The notes under the pieces are model-generated. The model had not been told where the DNA came from and did no database searches. It saw only the letters and a program-made list of their open reading frames with translations. Both the position numbers and the translations under genes were made by a program. Source: JBKHYG01 sp046565595 (GTDB taxonomy: Bacteria > Actinomycetota > AC-67). Taken from it: a DNA stretch of 17,810 nucleotides. Shown one piece after another: positions 6,964-14,053 of the stretch (its first letter is position 1; the number at the start of each line of letters is the position of its first letter). The stretch is taken from contig JBKHYG010000065.1 in NCBI GenBank assembly GCA_046565595.1, positions 1-17,810 of the forward strand, read 5' to 3'.

Positions 6964-6966
6964 CCC

Positions 6967-7749
6967 ATGGAGGAACGCACGCTGTCCCAGAAACTGCTCG
7001 CAGAGTTCGTTGGGACATTCGCACTGTGCTTCGTCGTCATCGGGGCGATAGCCGCTTCGGCCGCGAACCTCCAGGACAACGGCGGCGTGGTCCAGATCGC
7101 TTTCGCCTACGGTCTCATCATCGCCGTGATGGTGTCATCGGTGGGTCATGTCTCCGGAGGGCACTTCAACCCGGCGGTGACGATCAGCGCCTGGGTCACG
7201 CAGAAGATCGAATCCGCTGATGCGCTCAGTTATATCGGCGCCCAACTGCTTGGAGGCGCCGCTGCCGCCCTATCGCTTCGAGGGCTGTTGCCGGGGTCCA
7301 TCTGGGACAATGTGAGTCTGGGTGTCCCGGCCGTAAACGGCCTTCTGAGCAATGGACAGGCGCTCATGATCGAAGCGACGCTCTCGTTCTTCTTGGTCTG
7401 GGTGATCTTCGCGACCACGGTCGATCCCGAGGGAGCTTTCGGCAAGATCGCGGGCCTCGCTATCGGCCTAACCATCGCTGCGGGCGTCCTGATGGGGTAC
7501 GGATTCACGGGTGCTGCGATGAATCCGGCTCGCCACTTCGGTCCCGCGCTCGCCGGGGGGTTCTGGGGAGACTGGTGGATCTGGTGGGTCGGGCCCATCG
7601 CCGGCGGAGTCGTAGCTGCCACCCTCTACGACGCCTTGATCCTCTCGAATCGAGGAAGCGGAGGCGCGGCCGTCGGCGAGGAGCCGCATGCTCCCCACGG
7701 TTGGGGCGCCCACGGCGAGGACGGGGACGCCACCGTTACCAACGAGTGA
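6967..7749 (+). CDS. MIP-family aquaporin, TIP-like
   Basis: Membrane channel of 260 residues for water and possibly small neutral solutes. Six hydrophobic segments are visible with both half-helix boxes: GGHFNPAVT in the first half and GAAMNPARHFGPAL in the second, including the filter Arg. After the second box, WWIWWVGPIAGGVVAATLYD resembles plant tonoplast intrinsic proteins. At the helix-5 filter position (12 residues before the second NPA) I read Val, not the His of AqpZ or the Gly of GlpF, which also matches TIP-type channels. The hydrophilic C-terminal tail has several His in a Pro/Gly/acidic context (EEPHAPHGWGAHGED). The ATG at 6967 is set by GGAGGT. It is divergent from the receiver unit and convergent with korB across a hairpin. 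Confidence 0.95.
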   Translation: MEERTLSQKLLAEFVGTFALCFVVIGAIAASAANLQDNGGVVQIAFAYGLIIAVMVSSVGHVSGGHFNPAVTISAWVTQKIESADALSYIGAQLLGGAAAALSLRGLLPGSIWDNVSLGVPAVNGLLSNGQALMIEATLSFFLVWVIFATTVDPEGAFGKIAGLAIGLTIAAGVLMGYGFTGAAMNPARHFGPALAGGFWGDWWIWWVGPIAGGVVAATLYDALILSNRGSGGAAVGEEPHAPHGWGAHGEDGDATVTNE

Positions 7750-7762
7750 CGCGACAACGACG

Positions 7763-7790
7763 AGAGGCCCGGTCTACCGACCGGGCCTCT
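7763..7790. terminator. Bidirectional terminator between aquaporin and korB
   Basis: Perfect 11-bp GC-rich stem (7763-7773 with 7780-7790) and a 6-nt loop, between two convergent stop codons (7749 and 7811). The plus-strand exit is moderately T-rich (TTCTCGTTCT); there is no clean U-tract on the minus side. Confidence 0.8.
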
Positions 7791-7810
7791 TCTCGTTCTA
7801 GCGGGGAAGG

Positions 7811-8827
7811 TTAGGAGACCTGCCAGGTGTCTCCGCCTAACAACAACTTCTCGAGGCTGCCCGCACCGAGCTTGTCGCTTGCCACCTTCAACTGTCGATC
7901 CATCTCTGTGCCATAGACCGGTCGTTGCACCGAACGGAAGATGCCGAACGGCGTCGGGGTCGTCGGTCCCGCCGATAGATGCGACAACTGGAATGCAAGA
8001 CCCGGATCCTCCCGGTAGCGATCATGCTTCAACAGGTTGTCCTCGCCGACCTCGTTCACATCCACCAAAGCTAGAGAGCCATCAGGACGCAGGACGACGC
8101 CGCGCTCTCCCTCGGCTCCGAACCTGATCGGCTGTCCGTGCTCCAGACGGATCTGATAACCGTCCTTGGTCCCGGAGTCAGTGATCAACTGGAACGCGCC
8201 GTCGTTGAAGATGTTGCAGTTCTGGTAGACCTCTACGAACGAGGTCCCTTGATGCGCGGCAGCTTCGGTCAGCACCTCGGTGAGGTGTTTGCGATCACGG
8301 TCGATCGTGCGGGCCACGAATGTGGCCTCCGCCCCGAGCGCCAATGCCACGGGGTTGAACGGCATCTCGAGCGATCCGAAGGGAGTGGACTTGGTGACCT
8401 TACCGAGCTCCGAGGTCGGTGAATACTGTCCCTTGGTCAGTCCATAGATCTGGTTGTTGAACAGCACGATCGTCATCTTCACATTGCGGCGCAGCGCGTG
8501 GATCAGATGGTTGCCTCCGATCGAAAGTCCATCCCCATCTCCGGTGATGACCCACACATGCAGATCCGGGCGCGCGGTCGCAAGACCCGTGGCGATGGCT
8601 GGCGCACGGCCGTGGATCGAGTGCATGCCGTAGGTGTTCATGTAGTACGGGAAACGGCTCGAACACCCGATACCCGAGACGAACACCGTCTCGTGCGGCT
8701 TCACATCGAGGTCTGGCATCAGAGCCTGGACCGCCGCCAGGATGGCGTAATCGCCACAGCCTGGGCACCAACGGACCTCTTGGTCGCTGGTGAAGTCCTT
8801 CTTGGTCAGCGTCGCTTGTTCGCTCAT
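7811..8827 (-). CDS. korB: 2-oxoacid:ferredoxin oxidoreductase beta subunit (2-oxoglutarate type)
   Basis: TPP- and Fe-S-binding subunit that, with KorA, oxidatively decarboxylates a 2-oxoacid (2-oxoglutarate in characterised actinobacterial KorAB) to acyl-CoA, passing electrons to ferredoxin. Protein of 338 residues. Cluster ligands are visible: WCPGCGDY (Cys21, Cys24), GIGCSSR (Cys55) and YQNCNIF (about 197). The TPP motif runs from GDGDGLSIGGNHLIHA to FNNQIYGLTKGQ. I chose the ATG at 8827, 8 nt after the korA stop, with AGAGGG about 13 nt upstream. A GTG at 8839 that overlaps the korA TGA (GTGA) would add four residues, but it leaves almost no room for that ribosome site. It forms an operon with korA and ends at the shared hairpin before the aquaporin. 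Confidence 0.95.
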   Translation of the reverse strand: MSEQATLTKKDFTSDQEVRWCPGCGDYAILAAVQALMPDLDVKPHETVFVSGIGCSSRFPYYMNTYGMHSIHGRAPAIATGLATARPDLHVWVITGDGDGLSIGGNHLIHALRRNVKMTIVLFNNQIYGLTKGQYSPTSELGKVTKSTPFGSLEMPFNPVALALGAEATFVARTIDRDRKHLTEVLTEAAAHQGTSFVEVYQNCNIFNDGAFQLITDSGTKDGYQIRLEHGQPIRFGAEGERGVVLRPDGSLALVDVNEVGEDNLLKHDRYREDPGLAFQLSHLSAGPTTPTPFGIFRSVQRPVYGTEMDRQLKVASDKLGAGSLEKLLLGGDTWQVS

Positions 8828-8835
8828 CTGCGGTG

Positions 8836-10680
8836 TCACACCCTCTTGAGGATCTCGGTCTCTATCTCGGCTGCGCGGAACGGCAACCCTTGCATCTTGC
8901 TATAGCCCTTCGCGTCCACCAGGTACTCGGCCCTGATGATCCGCACGAGTTGGCCGAGGTTCAACTCGGGAACGAGCACTCGCTCGTAGCGACCCAGCAC
9001 CTCACCGAGGTTGCGCGGTAGCGGGTTGACATGACGCAGCTGTGCGTGTGCGACGCTCTTCCCGGCGGCGCGGACACGCTTGCATCCGGCGCGGATCGAG
9101 CCATAGGTCGAACCCCACCCGAGGACGAGCAGTTTGGCGTCGCCATCTGGATCGTCTACCTCGAGCTCGGGGATGTCCTCGGCGATCCGTGCGACCTTCG
9201 CGGCCCGGATGCGGCACATGTAATCGTGGTTGCCCGGGTCGTAGGAGACATTTCCAGTGCCGTCCTGTTTCTCGAGACCTCCGACGCGATGTTCCAGCCC
9301 CTTGGTGCCGGGCGGCGCCCACGGCCGCGCCAGCCTGTCGTTACGAGCGTAAGGGAGGAACTCCTCACCCTCGGCCGGAGCGGTCTTGAGTTGATCGTGG
9401 TCGATCGTCGCCAGCCCTCCCACATCAGGGAGATGCCAGGGTTCGCTCGAGTTAGCCAGGAAGGTATCGGTGAGGATCATCACCGGCGTTCGATACTCGA
9501 CGGCGATCCGGGCAGCCTCGATCGTCGCTTCGAAGCAATCCGAGGGCGAGATGGGAGCGATGATCGGCATGGGCGCCTCTCCGTGCCGGCCATACATCGC
9601 CAGGAACAGATCTGCGGCTTCCTGCTTGGTGGGGAGGCCCGTCGAAGGCCCTCCGCGCTGAACATCGATCACTATCAGAGGGAGTTCGAGCATCACGGCG
9701 AGCCCGAGGGTCTCGGCCTTCAGATCGATGCCGGGCCCACTGGTTCCGGTGGCCGCGAGATGGCCCCCGAAGGCCGCTCCTAGAGCCATCCCGGCTGCGC
9801 CGATCTCATCCTCAGCCTGCAGGGTCCGCACGCCGAAGTTCTTGTGCTTGCTGAGTTCGTGGAGGATGTCGCTAGCGGGAGTGATCGGGTAGCCCGCGTA
9901 ATACAGGGGCAACTTGCTCTGCACGCTGGCAGCCACGAGTCCCCAAGCGGTCGCCAGGTTGCCGGTGATGTTGCGGTAGGTCCCCGGATCGTATGTAGCC
10001 GGACGGACCTCGTACTTGTGGGCGAACAGTTCAGCTGTCTCCCCGAAGTTCCAGCCGGTCTTGAAGGCTTTGATGTTGGCCTCGAGGATCGCCGGCTTGT
10101 TGGCGAACTTCTTCTCGAGCCAGGCCAGGGTCGGCTCTATCGGACGGGTGTACATCCAACTGATGAGGCCCAGAGCGAAGAAGTTCTTCGCGCGTTCCTG
10201 ATCCTTCTTCGAGATCCCCTCGACATCCTTGGTGCCTTCGGTGGTCATCGTGGTCATCTTGACCTTGAAGACATTGAAAGACTCCAGTCGCTCATCTTCG
10301 AGCGGATCTGACTGATAGCCAGCCTTCTTGATGTTGCTGGCGGTGAAGGCGTCCTCGTTCACGATCAGAGAACCGCCGGGGTTCAGATCGTCGAGGTTCT
10401 TCTTCAGCGCTGCCGGGTTCATCGCGACCAGGACATCTGGACGGTCGCCCGGCGTCAGGATGTCGGCGTCACTGAAGTGGATCTGGAAGGCAGATACCCC
10501 ACCTATGGTTCCGGCAGGAGCGCGGATCTCGGCGGGGAAATCCGGGAGCGTGGCCAGATCGTTACCGAACAGAGCCGTCGCGCTCGTGAAGCGCTCTCCG
10601 GTGAGCTGCATCCCGTCCCCGGAGTCACCTGCGAAACGGATGACTACTCGGTGTACCTCTTCGACAGTCTTCGTGCTCAT
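8836..10680 (-). CDS. korA: 2-oxoacid:ferredoxin oxidoreductase, fused gamma-alpha subunit (2-oxoglutarate type)
   Basis: Partner of KorB, 614 residues. The first 190 or so residues are the gamma domain (RFAGDSGDGMQLTGERF, then DFPAEIRAPAGTIGGVSAFQIHF), which binds CoA in the family. The alpha/pyrimidine domain follows (YYAGYPITPASDILH, EDEIGAAGMALGAAFGG, GTSGPGIDLKAETLG, RGGPSTGLPTKQEAADL), and the C-terminal region has LGWGSTYGSI and RHVNPLPRN. This domain order is that of actinobacterial KorA. I placed the start at ATG 10680, which has AGAAGG 6 nt upstream and gives MSTKTVEEVHRVVIRFAGD. An in-frame extension to 10800 is Arg/Ala/Gly-rich and unlike the family. KorAB can bypass the 2-oxoglutarate dehydrogenase complex or run reductively; which applies here is not shown by sequence. 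Confidence 0.95.
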   Translation of the reverse strand: MSTKTVEEVHRVVIRFAGDSGDGMQLTGERFTSATALFGNDLATLPDFPAEIRAPAGTIGGVSAFQIHFSDADILTPGDRPDVLVAMNPAALKKNLDDLNPGGSLIVNEDAFTASNIKKAGYQSDPLEDERLESFNVFKVKMTTMTTEGTKDVEGISKKDQERAKNFFALGLISWMYTRPIEPTLAWLEKKFANKPAILEANIKAFKTGWNFGETAELFAHKYEVRPATYDPGTYRNITGNLATAWGLVAASVQSKLPLYYAGYPITPASDILHELSKHKNFGVRTLQAEDEIGAAGMALGAAFGGHLAATGTSGPGIDLKAETLGLAVMLELPLIVIDVQRGGPSTGLPTKQEAADLFLAMYGRHGEAPMPIIAPISPSDCFEATIEAARIAVEYRTPVMILTDTFLANSSEPWHLPDVGGLATIDHDQLKTAPAEGEEFLPYARNDRLARPWAPPGTKGLEHRVGGLEKQDGTGNVSYDPGNHDYMCRIRAAKVARIAEDIPELEVDDPDGDAKLLVLGWGSTYGSIRAGCKRVRAAGKSVAHAQLRHVNPLPRNLGEVLGRYERVLVPELNLGQLVRIIRAEYLVDAKGYSKMQGLPFRAAEIETEILKRV

Positions 10681-10686
10681 CGGAGC

Positions 10687-10692
10687 CCTTCT
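10687..10692 (-). promoter_or_regulatory. Ribosome binding site fixing the korA start
   Basis: AGAAGG on the minus strand, 6 nt before the ATG at 10680. It supports this start over in-frame extensions up to 10800. Confidence 0.6.
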
Positions 10693-10766
10693 GATTCCTC
10701 GGCGTCGGTTATGCCGCCGCCCTCCGGGCGCGAAGACGAGCCGCGCGTCCGGCGCAGCGACCACCA

Positions 10767-10772
10767 AGCATA
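10767..10772 (-). promoter_or_regulatory. Candidate -10 element of korAB
   Basis: TATGCT on the minus strand in the 145-bp divergent gap, giving a leader of roughly 80 nt before korA. No consensus -35 is visible at the usual distance, so this is a weak call. Confidence 0.35.
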
Positions 10773-10811
10773 GTGGCCGGAAGTCCGAGCCTGCGCACAA
10801 CCGTCACCCCG

Positions 10812-10817
10812 TAGCCT
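10812..10817 (+). promoter_or_regulatory. Candidate -10 element of the desulfurase-like gene (leaderless)
   Basis: TAGCCT ending 8 nt before the GTG at 10826, with no Shine-Dalgarno sequence between. It has the same architecture as at trpD, rpiB-like, glycerate kinase and nadA. Confidence 0.45.
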
Positions 10818-10825
10818 GAGTACCT

Positions 10826-11956
10826 GTGACCTACCTCGATCACGCATCGACCACACATCTGCATCCTGCGGCCAGAGCAGCGATGGCTGATGCACCGTGG
10901 GCGGATCCGACCCGGCTCTACCGTGAAGCGCGTAGATCCAGGATCGCCCTGGATGCCGCCAGGGAGCGCTGCGCTACGGCCATAGGAGCGCGTCCAGACC
11001 AGGTCATCTTCACCAGCGGTGGAACCGAAGCCAACCTGCTGGCGATCAGGGGCGGCGTGCGAGCCGCACTGGCGGCCCGCCGCCCACCTCGGGTGATCGT
11101 CAGCGCGATCGAGCAGAGCTCGATCCTTCGAGCTGTCGAAGCCTTGGAGGTCGAGGTCGTCACCCTAGGGGTTGACGATCAGGGGCTGATCGCGACAGAA
11201 GACCTACGGTCTGCGCTAGAGGACGGAGCGTGCCTGGTGAGCGTCCAGGTCGCCAACGGCGAGATCGGCACCTTGCAGGCCGTGTCCGAACTCGCGTCCA
11301 TCACCTCAGACCAGAGGACCTGGTTCCACGCGGACGCGACCTTCGCGGTCGGCTGGATCGGGATAGATGTCGGTGCCCTCGGCATCGATCTGCTGACCGT
11401 ATCGGGCCATCACGCGATGGGGCCGAAAGGAACCGGCTTCCTATGGGCAGGCCGCGGCGTGCGCCTCCGGCCCGAGATGATCGGCGATGAGCGCGAACAC
11501 CGGACGCGATCGGGCATGCCTTCACTGGAGGCTCTGATCGGCTTGGGTGCTGCCCTGGAAGCTCGCGCCCGCGAGGTCGACTCGGATGCTCCTCGGATGC
11601 GTCAGATCACCAAGCATCTGCGGGACCGACTGCCGGTGGTACTGGGCGAGGTATTGGTTCACGGACATCCCGAGCAGAGATTGCCTCACATAGTCAGTTT
11701 CACGATCCCACTGGTCGAGGGAGAGGCACTCCTGCTCGGCCTCGACGAAGCAGGCTTCTCGGTCCACTCGGGATCGGCATGTGTCGCCGACACGAACGAG
11801 CCATCCCATGTGTTGGCTGCCATCGGAACCCTGACGCACGGCGCGATCCGCGTGTCCATCGGACCGGAGACCTCGCTCGCAGACATAGATGCGTTCCTTG
11901 CCGCGCTCGGGCTCGTCGCGGACCAGGCGAAGACCCGCCTGAGAGGACGCCGGTGA
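10826..11956 (+). CDS. Cysteine desulfurase (NifS/IscS-type) homologue lacking the PLP lysine
   Basis: Fold-type I aminotransferase-like protein of 376 residues, full length for a class I desulfurase, which would take sulfur from cysteine as a persulfide. Conserved parts are YLDHASTT, FTSGGTEANLLA, ANGEIGT, HADAT, GPKGTGFLW and the active-site loop SVHSGSACVADTNEPSHVL, with catalytic Cys in SGSAC, then IRVSIG. The PLP Schiff-base Lys, which follows His in S-x-H-K-x-x-GPKG, is His196 here (codon CAC, 11411-11413). The His that stacks on PLP (E-H in IscS) reads E-Q and the Gln of DATQ reads Phe. The GTG start has TAGCCT 8 nt upstream and no ribosome site. TusA follows after 16 nt. I recall a streptomycete desulfurase/TusA fusion as the closest relative. 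Whether this protein is active is open. Confidence 0.9.
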   Translation: MTYLDHASTTHLHPAARAAMADAPWADPTRLYREARRSRIALDAARERCATAIGARPDQVIFTSGGTEANLLAIRGGVRAALAARRPPRVIVSAIEQSSILRAVEALEVEVVTLGVDDQGLIATEDLRSALEDGACLVSVQVANGEIGTLQAVSELASITSDQRTWFHADATFAVGWIGIDVGALGIDLLTVSGHHAMGPKGTGFLWAGRGVRLRPEMIGDEREHRTRSGMPSLEALIGLGAALEARAREVDSDAPRMRQITKHLRDRLPVVLGEVLVHGHPEQRLPHIVSFTIPLVEGEALLLGLDEAGFSVHSGSACVADTNEPSHVLAAIGTLTHGAIRVSIGPETSLADIDAFLAALGLVADQAKTRLRGRR

Positions 11957-11961
11957 TGCAG

Positions 11962-11966
11962 GGAGG
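11962..11966 (+). promoter_or_regulatory. Ribosome binding site of tusA
   Basis: GGAGG, 6 nt before the ATG at 11973, inside the 16-nt gap after the desulfurase stop. It shows that TusA is translated separately rather than as a fusion. Confidence 0.6.
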
Positions 11967-11972
11967 GAAGAG

Positions 11973-12224
11973 ATGACCGAGCAGGCCAAGGTCTTGGACT
12001 GCCTCGGTGAGAGATGCCCGATGCCGCTGGTCCACCTGCACGAACTCATCGACGCCGCCGACGAGCAGGGCTTCCTGATCGATGTGCTCAGCGACGATGA
12101 GGGAAGCAAGGTGGACATCCCGGTCTGGTGCAGGATGCGCGGCCACGAGTTCCTAGGACGAGATGATCGAGCCGAGGGCGGCTGGATCTTCCATCTGCGA
12201 ACCAGAGACCAAGGGCGCCCCTAG
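11973..12224 (+). CDS. TusA/SirA/YedF-family sulfur carrier protein
   Basis: Small protein of 83 residues. The family signature L-D-C-L-G-E-R-C-P-M-P-L lies at the N-terminus with the persulfide-accepting Cys in CPMP; a hydrophobic strand (GFLIDVLSDDEGSKVDIPVWC) and a C-terminal strand with GHEFLG follow, as in the two-layer TusA fold. In the family the Cys receives sulfur from a cysteine desulfurase and relays it to tRNA thiolation, molybdenum cofactor or Fe-S targets. It is 16 nt behind a desulfurase homologue with its own GGAGG, so the two form an operon. The TAG stop is embedded near the centre of a perfect 22-bp palindrome, which should also act as terminator. The family is confident; the sulfur acceptor is unknown. 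Confidence 0.9.
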   Translation: MTEQAKVLDCLGERCPMPLVHLHELIDAADEQGFLIDVLSDDEGSKVDIPVWCRMRGHEFLGRDDRAEGGWIFHLRTRDQGRP

Positions 12225-12233
12225 GGGCGCCCT
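12212..12233. terminator. Palindromic terminator overlapping the tusA stop
   Basis: Perfect 22-bp inverted repeat centred on CTAG; the tusA TAG is bases 12222-12224 at its centre. It is GC-rich, has no U-tract and minimal loop. It lies between convergent tusA and the A-type carrier gene (stop at 12252), so it can serve both directions. Confidence 0.7.
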
Positions 12234-12251
12234 AAGTGGTTCGGGCCGTGC

Positions 12252-12599
12252 TCAGCCGCAGCCACCGAACGAGTCGCCGCATGCGCAGCCACTCTTGGCG
12301 TTCGGGTTGTTGATCGCGAACCCCTGTTGCTGGAGGGTGTCCAGGTAGTCCACGGTGGCGCCGCTGATGAAGGGCACGCTGGCCTGGTCAACGACGACCT
12401 TCACGCCGCCGAACTCCCCGACGACATCGGTCTCGTTGACCTCGTCATCGAAATACAGCGCGTAGCGCATGCCCGCGCATCCGCCAGGCTGGACCGCTAC
12501 GCGCAGGGCAAGGGCCGGGTTCTCTTCGCGGTCGATCAGGTCCTTGACCTTCGCGGCCGCAGATTCGGTCAGGGCGATGCCTGTCGAAACGGTCTCCAT
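12252..12599 (-). CDS. A-type Fe-S cluster carrier/insertion protein (HesB/IscA/ErpA)
   Basis: Protein of 115 residues that in its family receives Fe-S clusters and hands them to apo-enzymes. The three expected Cys positions are present: GGCAGMRY near residue 50 and the C-terminal C-x-C in SGCACGDSF, followed by an extra Cys (GGCG end). The usual CGC of ErpA/IscA reads CAC here, with both ligand cysteines kept. The N-terminus has the family helix IALTESAAAKVKDLI. The start is ATG 12599, with AAGGAG 10 nt upstream; a long in-frame extension to 12809 is not family-like and runs into the divergent gene. NadA and KorAB in this window are plausible clients. I cannot tell ErpA from IscA or SufA, so no symbol is given. 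Confidence 0.93.
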   Translation of the reverse strand: METVSTGIALTESAAAKVKDLIDREENPALALRVAVQPGGCAGMRYALYFDDEVNETDVVGEFGGVKVVVDQASVPFISGATVDYLDTLQQQGFAINNPNAKSGCACGDSFGGCG

Positions 12600-12632
12600 G
12601 AGCAGGGTTCTCCTTCGGTAGGAACAGGTGCA

Positions 12633-12638
12633 ATGATA
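12633..12638 (-). promoter_or_regulatory. Candidate -10 element of the A-type carrier gene
   Basis: TATCAT on the minus strand, about 34 nt before the ATG at 12599, giving a leader of about 27 nt that contains AAGGAG. No clear -35. Confidence 0.4.
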
Positions 12639-12730
12639 CCGGTCGGAAGCTCGGTCCGGGGAGGGGAACGCCCCACCGGCATCGAACCTTCCCCATATAC
12701 GCCCCAACCGGGCCTGACCAGGAGATCGCG

Positions 12731-13996
12731 TTGCGAACCAAGATCCTTGCCGCGCTGACCATTGCCGCGCTGACCGCGCCGGTGGGAAGTGCCTCAGCTG
12801 TGCCTCCACTCGCCGGAGGAGCTCTCGCTTCGTCCAATATCGACCTAGTTGCGAACATCCCGTTCGCGGGAGCGATCGGCGCGAAGCTCATCGGCGACTA
12901 CATGTATGTGACCGGCGGTGCCGGACTCACGATCTACGATGTCAGCGAAGGGATGCCCGTCCCAACCGGCGCGCTCGCTCTGCCCCACTTCGAGAACGAA
13001 CAGGTAGATGGCAACGGCGATGTCCTGGCCATCTCTGCCGATTTCTTCGTTCTGGGCGATCGGGCGAACATGGTCGCCTTGATCGACACCTCCGATAAGA
13101 ACGCGCCGCTCTTGGCCAGCCTCACTCGCACCGGCGACGGCCACACCGGCACATGCGTTCAGAACTGCAAGTACCTGTGGCTCTCAGGTGGCGATGTCTG
13201 GGATATATCCGACCCCGCTAACCCGGTGGACAAGGGCGAGCAGCCCGGCGGCTATGTCCATAACTGGAACATCGATAAGGCTGGATTCGCTTGGGGCGAC
13301 GGTACCCGGGTACTCGATCTGAACAACTATGGACCGGGCAACCTGACCTCTCCGCCAGACACCGGGGCACTCGGCTACTTCGGTTGGCACAACTCGATGC
13401 GCCCCTATGCAGACGAAGTCACGCCAGCGCAGTTCGAAGACACCCAGGTGGACCGGGGCGAGGTCGTGTTCGGCGCCGGTGAAGACCTGTACGACTTCTT
13501 CGGTGTCGAAGGCAACTGCGCCGGGCAAGATCGCGTCACAGCGACACACTTCCGCAAACTTCCCGGGGGCGGATACAAGTTGACCCAACTGGATACCTGG
13601 GATGTGGCCTTGAACGGCACCGACCTTGACTACAAGCCGACGGCAGCAACCTTCTGCAGCGCCCACTGGCTCGATGTCAACGACGACATCCTTGCAGTGG
13701 GTTGGTACGAGCAGGGCACGCGCATCCTGGATGTCAGCGACCCGACGAACCTGCGGCAGATCGGCTACTTCATGCCGCTCGAGACCCAGACCTGGGGCGC
13801 ATACTTCAAGGAGGTTCCCGGCGACGGGCTCTACATCTACTCGATCGATCTTCTGCGCGGGATAGATGTCTTGAAGTTCGACGGGTCGGCTTCTGATGCA
13901 GAGGTGAAAGCACCTCGACTCAACCCGACGAATCCCGCCTTCGCTCCCGACAGCGAGTACGGCTGGAACTGCCGGGTCCCCGTCACCAGCATCTGA
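12731..13996 (+). CDS. Exported LVIVD-repeat beta-propeller protein
   Basis: Secreted protein of 421 residues, function unknown. The first 23 residues form a Sec signal peptide (RTKILAALTIAALTAPVG, cleavage after A-S-A). Repeats of the LVIVD/propeller type follow, each ending in a V-x-D-V/L-S-D-P-x-N-P-like strand: LTIYDVSEG, ALIDTSDKN, VWDISDPANP, TRVLDLNN, TRILDVSDPTN and GIDVLKFDG. Several blades open with His: His86, His138, His177 and His312. Five Cys (142, 146, 263, 309, 414) could form disulfides outside the cell. The TTG start is supported by AGGAG 6 nt upstream (12720-12724). It is divergent from the A-type carrier and convergent with glycerate kinase. Related to the protein at 15212-16630 by shared blade patterns. 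LVIVD proteins are known only as surface or periplasmic repeats, so no activity is claimed. Confidence 0.85.
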   Translation: MRTKILAALTIAALTAPVGSASAVPPLAGGALASSNIDLVANIPFAGAIGAKLIGDYMYVTGGAGLTIYDVSEGMPVPTGALALPHFENEQVDGNGDVLAISADFFVLGDRANMVALIDTSDKNAPLLASLTRTGDGHTGTCVQNCKYLWLSGGDVWDISDPANPVDKGEQPGGYVHNWNIDKAGFAWGDGTRVLDLNNYGPGNLTSPPDTGALGYFGWHNSMRPYADEVTPAQFEDTQVDRGEVVFGAGEDLYDFFGVEGNCAGQDRVTATHFRKLPGGGYKLTQLDTWDVALNGTDLDYKPTAATFCSAHWLDVNDDILAVGWYEQGTRILDVSDPTNLRQIGYFMPLETQTWGAYFKEVPGDGLYIYSIDLLRGIDVLKFDGSASDAEVKAPRLNPTNPAFAPDSEYGWNCRVPVTSI

Positions 13997-14007
13997 TCTT
14001 CCTGTAA

Positions 14008-14053
14008 CCAGCAACGGGGGTCCGCATCTCTAGGTGCGGACCCCCGTTGCTGG
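14008..14053. terminator. Long perfect hairpin between convergent genes
   Basis: A 19-bp perfect stem (14008-14026 with 14035-14053) and an 8-nt loop, between the LVIVD gene stop (13996) and the glycerate kinase stop, which begins at the very next base (14054). No U-tract follows on either strand, as is common for actinobacterial terminators. Confidence 0.8.

Noticed and set aside
5524..6966. Long open frame upstream of and in frame with the aquaporin start, about 480 codons
   Set aside because: It is antisense to the GMC, subunit-3-like and receiver-like genes, is rich in Arg/Pro/Ser with no recognisable domain, and the aquaporin has its own ribosome site and normal length from 6967. GC-rich codon bias opens such frames.
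10681..10800. In-frame N-terminal extension of KorA
   Set aside because: The added 40 residues are Arg/Ala/Gly-rich and unlike KorA N-termini, while ATG 10680 has AGAAGG at 6 nt.
12600..12809. In-frame upstream extension of the A-type Fe-S carrier
   Set aside because: It would run over the start of the divergent exported protein; the family begins at the ATG 12599 with AAGGAG upstream.
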